Position numbers and translations under genes: made by a program
From: Bacillota bacterium
GTDB taxonomy: Bacteria; Bacillota; Sulfobacillia; RBS10-35; JAJYVN01
DNA length: 37,335 nt
Reading direction: 5' to 3'
Assembly (NCBI GenBank): GCA_021797775.1
Contig: JAJZZC010000023.1
Span: forward strand, 1 to 37,335
The notes under the pieces: model-generated
Told to the model about the DNA's origin: nothing
The model's database searches: none
Seen by the model: only the letters and a program-made list of their open reading frames with translations
Shown here: piece after piece, positions 15,342-22,392 of the stretch
Layout: each line of letters starts with the position of its first letter
Numbering within the stretch: position 1 is the stretch's first letter

Positions 15342-16070
15342 GTGCCGGTGCTGCGGCTGGGGATCGTGGGCTGCGACACCAGCCACGTGGTGGAGTTCAG
15401 CAAGAGGCTTCTGCACCGTGACATCGCCCAAGAGCAGTGGGTGGACGGCGCAACGGTGGTGGCCGCGTGGCCCGGCGCGTCGGCCATCGCCGCCGACCGC
15501 CTGCCGGGCTTCGTCGCCCAACTGCGGGCGTACGGCGTGCGCGTCGTCGACCGGCCGGAGGAGTTCCTCACGGGCGGAGGCGGTTGCGACGCCGTCCTGG
15601 TCGAGGCCCAGGAGGGCGGTCTGCACCGAGGCCTGGCCATTCCGTTCCTAGAAGCCGGGATGCCGGTCTTTATCGACAAGCCCTTCGCCTGCTCGATGGC
15701 CGACGCGGCCGCGATGGTGGAGACGGCGGCGCGCCGCGGCGTGCCCCTGCTGTCGGCATCGTCGCTGCGCTTCGCCCGCGAGGTGACCGGGCTGCGCATC
15801 GGGCCGGTACTGGGGGCACACGCGTTTGCGCCGGCCGCGCTCCACCCGCGCAACCCGGGCCTGTTCCATTACTACGCCAAGCGCCTGCACCTGCGGTTCC
15901 ACGCTGAGACGCAAGCGTTCGAGGCGGGTCCGGTGCGCGGGCAGATCATGGCTCGCGTGGTGGAGCCCGAATTGGCGCGCGACCCAGAGCGCAAGGGCTT
16001 CGGGGTGCTGATCCGCGTGCGCACAGGTTCGGAGCCCTTCACTGGGCGCGTATTGACCCGCAGCGCCTGA
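15342..16070 (+). CDS. Gfo/Idh/MocA-family oxidoreductase-like protein, shortened
   Basis: The 242-residue product opens with a nucleotide-binding strand and loop (LRLGIVGCDTSHVVEFSKRL) and keeps GMPVFIDKPFACSMADA, the EKP-like Lys motif of Gfo/Idh/MocA oxidoreductases (here DKP). Around residues 170-180 it reaches ALHPRNPGLFHYYAK. Relatives usually continue with a His-containing catalytic helix (FHYGIHG type) and about 120 more residues. Here the sequence diverges into RLHLRFHAETQAFEAG and stops, so the C-terminal domain is mostly missing. I suspect an internal deletion or frameshift and an inactive enzyme. GTG 15342 or 15348 follows a run of G-rich micro-repeats (GGGGGAAC) that could act as the ribosome-binding site. 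Confidence 0.65.
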   Translation: MPVLRLGIVGCDTSHVVEFSKRLLHRDIAQEQWVDGATVVAAWPGASAIAADRLPGFVAQLRAYGVRVVDRPEEFLTGGGGCDAVLVEAQEGGLHRGLAIPFLEAGMPVFIDKPFACSMADAAAMVETAARRGVPLLSASSLRFAREVTGLRIGPVLGAHAFAPAALHPRNPGLFHYYAKRLHLRFHAETQAFEAGPVRGQIMARVVEPELARDPERKGFGVLIRVRTGSEPFTGRVLTRSA

Positions 16071-16087
16071 AGCGGGGGGGATCCTGG

Positions 16088-16579
16088 ATGGCGGTCGAAG
16101 GACCATTGCTACGCCAGGCCATGCGGCGCTGGGCGACGGGCGTCACGGTCGTCACCACGCGCGCGCCGGCCGGATTCCACGGTATCACCGTTAACTCGTT
16201 CACCTCCCTGTCCCTGGATCCGCCGCTCTGCCTGATCTGCATCGACCGGCGGGCGCGCGCGCATGAGGAGATTGCCCGGGCGGGGGCCTTCGCCGTCAAT
16301 ATCCTCAGTGACCAACACGAGGAGATCGCGGCCCGCTTCGCCGGGCGCCGCCCCGACTTGGCCGACCCGTTCACAGGGTTGGCGCTGGCGGCGGCACCCT
16401 CCGGGGCGCCGGTCTTTGCGGGCGTGGTCAGCTACCTCGACTGCGCCGTACAGGAGCAACTGGCAGGCGGAGACCACACCATCTTTGTGGGGCGCGTCGA
16501 GCACGCCGAGGCGGGTCCTGAGGGCGAGCGGCCGCTCCTCTTCTACGGCGGGGCCTTTCAACGGGTGGTGATGGACTGA
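16088..16579 (+). CDS. Flavin reductase-like domain protein (FMN-binding)
   Basis: The 163-residue protein matches the flavin reductase-like family (HpaC/RutF type), small dimeric FMN-binding proteins that supply reduced flavin to monooxygenases. Diagnostic phrases are ALRRWATGV-like QAMRRWATGVTVVTT (residues 9-23), GITVNSFTSLSLDPPLCLIC (32-51), FAVNILSDQHEEIAARF and a C-terminal LLFYGGAFQRV. Length is normal. It starts 17 nt after the preceding stop with GGGGGGGATCCTGG upstream of the ATG, so it is probably co-transcribed. No partner monooxygenase is present in the window. Confidence 0.85.
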   Translation: MAVEGPLLRQAMRRWATGVTVVTTRAPAGFHGITVNSFTSLSLDPPLCLICIDRRARAHEEIARAGAFAVNILSDQHEEIAARFAGRRPDLADPFTGLALAAAPSGAPVFAGVVSYLDCAVQEQLAGGDHTIFVGRVEHAEAGPEGERPLLFYGGAFQRVVMD

Positions 16580-16672
16580 GAGAGCGCCCCGCCCCCTCGG
16601 GACCCGGTGCACCGGGTGCGCGCGGGCACCGCTCAAAGGCCCCTGGTCTCCGGCCCGCAAGGGGGGTGCGGC

Positions 16673-17614
16673 TTGGCCGAGGTCGTGACGCTGGGCGAGA
16701 GCATGGTCGTCTTCGTGCCGGAGGACACGGGGCCCTTGCGGCACGCGGATCGCTTCCGGCGGGCGGTGGCCGGCGCGGAGTCCAACCTGGCGATTGCCCT
16801 CTGCCGCCTGGGGCATCCCGCCGCGTGGATCGGGCTGCTGGGGGAAGATGAGTTTGGGCGTTACGTTTGGACGACCTTGCGTGGAGAGGGCGTCGACCTG
16901 TCGGGCGCGCGGTTGGATATCCGCGCGCCGACGGGCGTGATGTTCAAGGAGCGATCGGCCAGCGGCGACAGCCGCGTGTTCTACTACCGGCGGGGATCAG
17001 CGGCGAGCCTGCTCGATGAGGGGGACGTGCCCGCCGCGGCGATCGCCGGCGCACGCTGGCTGCATGTGACCGGCATCACGCCCGCCCTGGGGCCGGGCCC
17101 GCGTCGCGCGGTGGAGCGCGCGGTGCGCTTGGCGCGCGCGGCCGGGCGGGCCGTCTGCTTCGACCCCAATTACCGCGCGCGCCTGTGGGACCCCGCCGCG
17201 GCCCGGCCCGTTCTCCTCGATCTGGCGCGCCAGGCGGACCTGTTGGTGCTCGGCGAGGAGGAGGGCACGCTGCTCTTCGGCGATGGCGGCGGCATCGCCG
17301 AAGGGGGGCTCGCCCTCGGCTGCCGCATCGTCGCCGTCAAGCGTGGCGGGCGCGGCGCCCTCCTCGCCTCCGCAGACGAGCGGGTCGAGGTGCCGGCGGT
17401 CCCCGTGGCGGTGGTTGAGGCCACGGGGGCCGGCGACGCCTTTGCCGCTGGCCTGTTGGCCGGCTTGATCGAAGGGCGTCCCCTGGCCGAGGCCGGGCGG
17501 CTGGGGGCCCTCTGTGGTGCGCGGGCCTGCACGGTGTCCGGCGACTGGGAGGGGGTCCCCGAGCGGCAGGACGCCCTTCGCCATCTGGGCGGCGGGCGGG
17601 AGTGGCCGCGGTAG
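16673..17614 (+). CDS. PfkB-family sugar kinase, probable 2-keto-3-deoxygluconate kinase
   Basis: The 313-residue protein is a ribokinase/PfkB-fold kinase. It has TLGESMVVFVP at the N-terminus, AGAESNLAIALCRLG (signature 1 region), the substrate-closing loop PTGVMFKER...FYYRRGSAAS, and the C-terminal ATGAGDAFAAGLLAGL with catalytic Asp. The FYYRxGSAAS phrase is typical of KDG kinases, which phosphorylate 2-dehydro-3-deoxy-D-gluconate to KDPG. Specificity is inferred from this motif only. The TTG at 16673 is chosen because AAGGGGGG lies about 7 nt upstream and it places the strand correctly. It may work with the UxaA- and FAH-family genes at 30-32 kb, although it is not adjacent to them. Confidence 0.82.
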   Translation: MAEVVTLGESMVVFVPEDTGPLRHADRFRRAVAGAESNLAIALCRLGHPAAWIGLLGEDEFGRYVWTTLRGEGVDLSGARLDIRAPTGVMFKERSASGDSRVFYYRRGSAASLLDEGDVPAAAIAGARWLHVTGITPALGPGPRRAVERAVRLARAAGRAVCFDPNYRARLWDPAAARPVLLDLARQADLLVLGEEEGTLLFGDGGGIAEGGLALGCRIVAVKRGGRGALLASADERVEVPAVPVAVVEATGAGDAFAAGLLAGLIEGRPLAEAGRLGALCGARACTVSGDWEGVPERQDALRHLGGGREWPR

Positions 17615-17978
17615 GTCGCCGCCGTGTGAGTCCGCTTGTGGGAGGCGTGTGTCCCAACCCCCCTGGCTCCGGCCCGGTGCGCCGCTGACCTTGGCCGTAT
17701 CCTCCTCGCCATCGGCGGTCAGGGAGTCCGCCCCGCCGACGCCCCCCAGGGCTTTGCGCCGTGCGCCCCGCCGCTGTAGTCGGCGCGGGGCGACACATCG
17801 CCCGCCCGATTCGGCGTGTGGGCCCTTCCTTTTGCCAGGCGGCAGGGTCCGCTCTCCCCTGGCGGTGCGCCGCCACGGAAGTGGCCTGGACAGAGCAGGC
17901 ACCTAGATGCGGTGACGGCCGCGGCCCCTTCCGTGGATGCGGCCCGCGGACTCGGTCCGGGTCCGCGACCGCCCCCCG
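17615..17978. other. Intergenic region upstream of the rimP promoter
   Basis: About 360 bp after the sugar kinase. There is no recognisable gene on either strand. Several GC-rich inverted stretches exist (for example GGCGGGGC/GCCCCGCC-type pairings around 17760-17800) but none has a T-run. Nothing else can be assigned. Confidence 0.5.
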
Positions 17979-18007
17979 TTGTCAGCGAGCCAATCCTCTG
18001 GTATACT
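17979..18007 (+). promoter_or_regulatory. Sigma-A-type promoter of the rimP-ribF operon
   Basis: TTGTCA at 17979-17984 and TATACT at 18002-18007 are separated by exactly 17 bp, close to the sigma-A consensus. Transcription would begin near 18014, upstream of the rimP leader hairpin. The identical hexamers and spacing occur in front of the large tnpB at 6442-6470. Confidence 0.75.
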
Positions 18008-18031
18008 GACCAGCGCATTGCCCTGGTCAGT
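18005..18031. promoter_or_regulatory. 27-bp dyad overlapping -10 and start site of the rimP promoter
   Basis: ACTGACCAG (18005-18013) and CTGGTCAGT (18023-18031) are perfectly complementary 9-bp arms separated by 9 bp. The dyad starts inside the -10 and covers the expected transcription start, the classic position of a repressor operator. Because the left arm precedes the start site, it is unlikely to act as an RNA terminator despite the following TTTT. No cognate regulator is identified. Confidence 0.5.
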
Positions 18032-18063
18032 TTTGGCCCTTCGTAAGCTGCCTCGAGGAGCAG

Positions 18064-18088
18064 GAGTGGGTCTTGTACCCACTCTTTT
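18064..18088 (+). ncRNA. rimP leader hairpin
   Basis: GAGTGGGT (18064-18071), loop CTTGT and ACCCACTC (18077-18084), followed by TTTT (18085-18088). A hairpin with GAGTGGG/CCCACTC arms just upstream of rimP (ylxS) is a recurrent feature of Bacillota leaders, and a conserved RNA motif upstream of rimP has been described. It may act as an attenuator or regulatory leader. The hairpin is seen; its function is inferred. Confidence 0.6.
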
Positions 18089-18202
18089 CGCTGATGGCGC
18101 GAACCTGCGCTGTCCCGAGCGCGAGGCCCGTACGCGTTGCCTCGTGCCGCGATTTCGGGCGCGTAGGCCCGTTTGACGTGCCCCGTCGGGGGGACCGGCC
18201 GC

Positions 18203-18655
18203 ATGGGGGTCAGCGAGGAGGTTGCCGCACTCGCCGAGCCGGTGGCCGCTCGCCGGGGCTTGGTGCTGGTCGATGCGGCCCTGCACGTCGCTTCCGGCTG
18301 AAGCGTGCTCCGGGTCGTTGTCGATCGGCCCGGCGGCGTGAGCCTGGAGGACGTAGAGGGGTTCCACCGGGAGCTGAAGGGCGTGCTGGATGTCGCGCCG
18401 CCGCTGCCGGGGACTTACGCGCTGGAGGTCTCTTCGCCTGGGGCGGAGCGGCCATTGCGTACGGAGCGGGACTTCCGGCTGTTTGCGGGGCGGCCCGTGC
18501 TCCTCGCGGCGCGCGAGCCTGTCGACGGGCGCCATGAGTGGGCCGGATGGCTGGTCGGACTGGATGACGGCCAGGTCGTCGTCCGCTTGGGAGACGGTGG
18601 GCACGTGCGCCTGCCGCTCCGCGCGGTGGCCTGGGCGCGTCTACGCCTGCCGTGA
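18203..18655 (+). pseudogene. rimP: Ribosome maturation factor RimP, interrupted by an in-frame TGA
   Basis: RimP is needed for maturation of the 30S subunit. From ATG 18203 the frame reads MGVSEEVAALAEPVAARRGL then VLVDAALHVASG, hits TGA at 18299-18301, and continues in the same frame with SVLRVVVDRPGGVSLEDVEG, YALEVSSPGAERPLRTERDF and a C-terminal SH3-like part ending at 18655. Both sides match RimP: the 'LRVyID.pgGVs' strand and the 'YtLEVSSPGl.RPL' motif are diagnostic. Homologues often have Arg or Gly at the stop position, so a CGA-to-TGA or GGA-to-TGA change would explain it. An internal GTG at 18305 lacks a ribosome-binding site. Downstream operon genes are intact. This is either a real nonsense mutation, a sequencing error, or read-through. 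Confidence 0.78.
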
Positions 18656-18754
18656 GGGATGCTGGATCGGAGATCGAGGGGGCAGGTTCCGGGGCCGGGC
18701 CGATGCCGGGCGGGCGTCGACGAGGTGGCCGGCGCGAGCGGAGGGGGAACGCCT

Positions 18755-20029
18755 GTGCCTGGGGACAACATGGACCTGCTCGGGGCGATCACCGAGTTGG
18801 AGCACGAGCGTGGGATCGACCGTGAGACGTTGCTGCAGGCCGTCGAGGCGGCGCTGGTGTCGGCATACAGGCGCAACTACGACACCGTGGAAAACGTCGC
18901 GGCGCGGATCAATCGTTCTACGGGCCGCGTGGAGCTGTTCGTGATCAAGCGCGTGGTGGACGAGGTCGTCGACCCCACACAGGAGATCGCGGTGGACGAG
19001 GCGAGCCGCATCGACCCGGCGTACCAGGCCGGCGACGTGGTCGAGTTCCCCGTGGTCCTCAAAAACTTTGGGCGTATCGCCGCCCAGACCGCCAAGCAGG
19101 TGGTCGTCCAGCGCATCCGGGAAGCCGAGCGCGGCATGATCTACGACGAGTTCGTGCAGCGGGAGGGCGATGTCGTCACCGGCGTCGTGCAGCGCGTGCA
19201 GAATCGCAACGTCTACGTCGATCTCGGTAAGACGGAGGCCGTGCTGCCGCCCCCGGAACAGATGGCGGGTGACGCCTACACCTCCGGAGAGCGGTTGAAG
19301 TTCCTGCTCATCGAGGTGCGGCGCACCACGAAAGGGCCACAGGTTATCGTCTCCCGCACCCACCGCGACCTGCTCAAGCGCCTCTTCGAACTGGAGGTGC
19401 CGGAGATCCACGACGGGCTGGTGGAGGTGCGCGCCATCGCCCGCGAGGCGGGGACCCGCAGCAAGATGGCGGTGTTCTCGCGCGACGACAACGTGGATCC
19501 GGTTGGGGCGTGCGTCGGCCATAAGGGGATGCGCGTGCAGCAAGTGGTGAACGAATTGCGTGGCGAGCGCGTGGACATCGTGAAGTGGGCGCCCGCGCCG
19601 GTTGAGTTCGTCGCCAACGCCCTCTCCCCGTCGCGCGTCTCCCATGTGCTGCTGAACGAGGACGAAAAAGTCGCGCGCGTGGTCGTACCCGACTTCTATC
19701 TGTCCCTCGCCATCGGCCGTGCCGGGCAGAACGCACGGCTTGCCGCCAAGCTGACGGGCTGGCGCATCGACATCCGCAGCGAGTCCCAGCTGACCGACGC
19801 CGAGCGCGCAGAACTGGAATCTCAGCCCCCGCTGGGGTTGCGCGCCGCCCCCTGGCAAGCGACCTTGGGGGAGGAGGCCGCGGCGCCGTCCATGGCGTCA
19901 CCATGGGCATCCGGGCCGCCGGCTGCGCCCTGGCAGACCGCGGAGACGACGGGCGGCGCCGGATGGACAGAGCGCGCCGAGGCCGCCGGCGAGAGCGGGC
20001 GACGTCCGCGCTGGCCCAACGAGGATTGA
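18755..20029 (+). CDS. nusA: Transcription termination/antitermination factor NusA
   Basis: NusA binds RNA polymerase and nascent RNA and modulates pausing, termination and antitermination. The 424-residue protein has the N-terminal RNAP-binding domain ([29 protein letters not shown]) and an S1 domain ([20 protein letters not shown], about 140-205). Two KH domains follow; the first includes [20 protein letters not shown] and [20 protein letters not shown], the second [20 protein letters not shown]. After about residue 350 a Trp/Ala/Pro-rich tail replaces any acidic repeats. GTG 18755 is favoured by GGAGGGGG 7 nt upstream; ATG 18770 is an equally plausible start. Second gene of the operon. Confidence 0.95.
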   Translation: MPGDNMDLLGAITELEHERGIDRETLLQAVEAALVSAYRRNYDTVENVAARINRSTGRVELFVIKRVVDEVVDPTQEIAVDEASRIDPAYQAGDVVEFPVVLKNFGRIAAQTAKQVVVQRIREAERGMIYDEFVQREGDVVTGVVQRVQNRNVYVDLGKTEAVLPPPEQMAGDAYTSGERLKFLLIEVRRTTKGPQVIVSRTHRDLLKRLFELEVPEIHDGLVEVRAIAREAGTRSKMAVFSRDDNVDPVGACVGHKGMRVQQVVNELRGERVDIVKWAPAPVEFVANALSPSRVSHVLLNEDEKVARVVVPDFYLSLAIGRAGQNARLAAKLTGWRIDIRSESQLTDAERAELESQPPLGLRAAPWQATLGEEAAAPSMASPWASGPPAAPWQTAETTGGAGWTERAEAAGESGRRPRWPNED

Positions 20030-20071
20030 TCCCGGCCGCAGCGAGCTGAGCCCGTTACCGAGGTGATCAGG

Positions 20072-20590
20072 GTGCCGAGGACGCGCCGGGTTCCGCAGCG
20101 TACCTGTGTGGGGTGCGGTGAGGTCGACGGGAAGCGGGAGTTGGTGCGTCTGGTGCGGACGCCGGAGGGGGCCATTGCCCTGGACCCGACCGGCAAACGC
20201 AACGGCCGCGGGGCCTACCTGCACAGGGACGCGGCCTGTCTGGAGCGCGCCGCCAGCCGCCTGCCCCACGCCCTGCGCGTCGAGGCACCGCTCCTGGCGG
20301 CCGCGTGGCCCGGGTTGCGCCAGGCCTTCGCCGGCCTGCTCGCCGCGCCCGTCCGCCGCAGACCCCTCGTCCACCGGGCGCCGATACCGCTGCCCGAGCA
20401 CCTGATCGCCCGTGGCCGTCGCGGGCCGGCACGCACGGCGGCCCGACACGGAGGGGGCGCACCGCCCGGTGCGCAGGCGGCTGCCCGACCGGCCGGTGCG
20501 GCACGACAGGCAACCGGCCCCTCCACCCTGGGCGGCCCAGAGGCCCACGCGGGTGCGGGCGGCGCCAGCGGACCGGACCGGGACGGCTGA
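20072..20590 (+). CDS. ylxR: YlxR-family protein (RnpM-like RNA-binding protein)
   Basis: The first about 85 residues carry the YlxR fold: RRVPQRTCVGCGEVDGKREL, LVRTPEGAIALDPTGKRNGR, GAYLHRDAACLERA. YlxR/RnpM binds RNase P RNA in B. subtilis and is nearly always between nusA and infB. A low-complexity Ala/Gly/Pro/Arg tail of about 85 residues follows, longer than the usual 90-100 aa protein. The start at GTG 20072 is supported by GAGGTGATC (20062-20070), a near-perfect anti-SD match; GTG 20063 lies within it and is less likely. Confidence 0.88.
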   Translation: MPRTRRVPQRTCVGCGEVDGKRELVRLVRTPEGAIALDPTGKRNGRGAYLHRDAACLERAASRLPHALRVEAPLLAAAWPGLRQAFAGLLAAPVRRRPLVHRAPIPLPEHLIARGRRGPARTAARHGGGAPPGAQAAARPAGAARQATGPSTLGGPEAHAGAGGASGPDRDG

Positions 20591-20592
20591 GG

Positions 20593-22392
20593 TTGCCCGG
20601 CGCGGTGGACGTTGCACCCTCAGGGAGGCGACCAGAAACGGCGGAATCCACGGGCGGCGGTGGACGCGAGCAGGGCCCTGTCGCGCGCGGGCGGGCGGCA
20701 GGGAGCGGGGCCGCGGGGGCGGAACGGACCGCTGGCCTGGCCGGGCCTGCGGCAGAAGAGCGGGGCTCTGGCGCGCGCGAGCAAGGCCCACGCGTGCCAG
20801 CCGCCTGCCGGGAGGGCGGTCCAGGCGCCACTGGTTCCGCCGTTACTGGGGCGGCGGGCGGCGAGCGGCCGCCACTCTTCGACTTTGAAGCGGACGGCAG
20901 CGGGGGCAGGCAGCCCAAGGTGGTGGGGCCACGCTCCTCGCCTCCGCGCTGGATCGCCGTGTTGGGGCTGGCACACCGCGCGCGGGCTTTGGCGTCTGGA
21001 CGGGCCGCGGCTGAGACGGCGCTGCGCAAGGGGGAAGCCAAGCTCGTCGTCCTGGCGACCGACGCGCCGGCGTCCGCGAGCGAATGGTTCGTCGACGCCT
21101 GCCGCAGCCGCGGGGTGCCCTGCGTGCGCCCGGGACGCAAGGACGATTTGGGTGCGGCCACCGGGCGCAGTCCGCGCACGGTGCTTGCCGTGACCGACGC
21201 CAACCTGGCGCACGCCCTGTCGGTGTCGCTGCCTGGAGGGGCTGGCCCGGGCCACGGCTCGCCGAACGGTCCGTCCACGGGTCGGCGCCCTGCGCCGCGG
21301 TACCCGCGGCCGGCTCTGGGTTCCCCGGGGACGGGGCCGGGAGGGTACCGGGCGGGCACGCGCGGCGGGGAGCCCAGGGGGGCGCCGCGTACCAGAGAGT
21401 TTCGGCCGCACGGGTGGTCGCCCGGCGGTGCCGGCCCCGGGATGCGGCAGACTGGCGCCGGTGCCGCTTTCCCGGGCTGGGCCGGCCGGTCCACGTACCG
21501 GACAGCCGGTGGGTCGCCGCGCGGCTTGCGCGTAGAAGGTTCGGGGGTGGGGCCTTTTGCTGAGAGGAATTCGCGTGTACGAGCTGGCGCGGGAACTGGA
21601 TATCAGCAGCAAGGACATTCTGCGCCTGCTGGCCGAGAAGATGCATATCGACATGAACAACCACATGGCCACCCTCAACGACCAGGTGGTCGCACGGTTG
21701 CGCCAACTGGTGGCCGAGGAACGTGGTCAGGACGGCACGGAGAAACCGGGTGGTCGCGGCCCGAGGCCGGCCGCGCACCCGGCGGCGGCATCCACCCCAC
21801 CGGCCCCGGTACACACCGCCCCGCCCCCGCCGTCCGCCCGGCCGCCGGTGCCGTCCGCTCAGGTGGCGGGAAGGGCCCCGGGGCATCCGGTCGGCTCAGC
21901 GGTGCGCCCGGCGGCACCGGCCCCGAGGTCGGGGCCGGTGCACTTCCGGCCGGCACCGGGGTTGCTTCCATTGGTGACGCCGCGGCCTATCCCGCCCCGC
22001 CCGCGGCGGAGCCCGCCCCGGCCCGAGCCGGCGAGCGCGGTGGCGGGGGCGCTGCCGGACGAGCCGGAGACGATGCCCATGGCCCCTCGGCTGGATCCGC
22101 AGCCGCTTCCGGTCGAGGCACCGCCAGCGCCAGCCACCGCAGCCGTCCCGCCGGTGTCCGAGCCGAGGCCAGGCCCCGAGCCGGAGCCGGTGGCCCCGGC
22201 GGTAGAGCCGGCGGCGCCCGCGGCGGACGAGCCGCTGGCTCCACCACCGATCCCAGGGGCGGAGGAGCCGGTGCCCACCACGGTGGAGCACGCGGCCCCG
22301 GCGGCAGCGAGGCTGGAGCCGGCGGCGATGGAACCGGCGCCGGCACGGCCCGCGGCGGCGGCGACCCCGGGGACCCCGGCGGCCCCGCGTGA
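20593..22392 (+). CDS. ylxQ: YlxQ, L7Ae/L30e-family RNA-binding protein, with frame open far into infB
   Basis: The L7Ae-like domain lies at about 20930-21240: WIAVLGLAHRARALASGRAA, KGEAKLVVLATDAPASASEW, GVPCVRPGRKDDLGAATGRS, TVLAVTDANLAHAL. YlxQ binds K-turn RNAs and normally has about 100 residues. Here a TTG at 20593, 2 nt after the ylxR stop, gives a disordered N-terminal extension of about 110 residues, followed by the domain and a Gly/Arg/Pro-rich tail. The frame has no stop until 22392, so it overlaps infB by 836 nt in another frame. A neighbouring frame stops at 21561-21563, right at the infB start, so a single frameshift after 21250 would give a conventional end. The domain call is firm; start and end are both uncertain. 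Confidence 0.6.
   Translation: MPGAVDVAPSGRRPETAESTGGGGREQGPVARGRAAGSGAAGAERTAGLAGPAAEERGSGAREQGPRVPAACREGGPGATGSAVTGAAGGERPPLFDFEADGSGGRQPKVVGPRSSPPRWIAVLGLAHRARALASGRAAAETALRKGEAKLVVLATDAPASASEWFVDACRSRGVPCVRPGRKDDLGAATGRSPRTVLAVTDANLAHALSVSLPGGAGPGHGSPNGPSTGRRPAPRYPRPALGSPGTGPGGYRAGTRGGEPRGAPRTREFRPHGWSPGGAGPGMRQTGAGAAFPGWAGRSTYRTAGGSPRGLRVEGSGVGPFAERNSRVRAGAGTGYQQQGHSAPAGREDAYRHEQPHGHPQRPGGRTVAPTGGRGTWSGRHGETGWSRPEAGRAPGGGIHPTGPGTHRPAPAVRPAAGAVRSGGGKGPGASGRLSGAPGGTGPEVGAGALPAGTGVASIGDAAAYPAPPAAEPAPARAGERGGGGAAGRAGDDAHGPSAGSAAASGRGTASASHRSRPAGVRAEARPRAGAGGPGGRAGGARGGRAAGSTTDPRGGGAGAHHGGARGPGGSEAGAGGDGTGAGTARGGGDPGDPGGPA

Noticed and set aside
18005-18035. Intrinsic terminator (9-bp stem plus TTTT) before rimP
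   Set aside because: The left arm lies in the -10 hexamer, upstream of the expected transcription start, so the RNA from this promoter cannot form the stem; an operator is more likely.
18299-18301. Genome-wide reassignment of TGA
   Set aside because: Many intact genes here end in TGA (for example larB, ylxR, infB, nrnA), so TGA is a normal stop codon.
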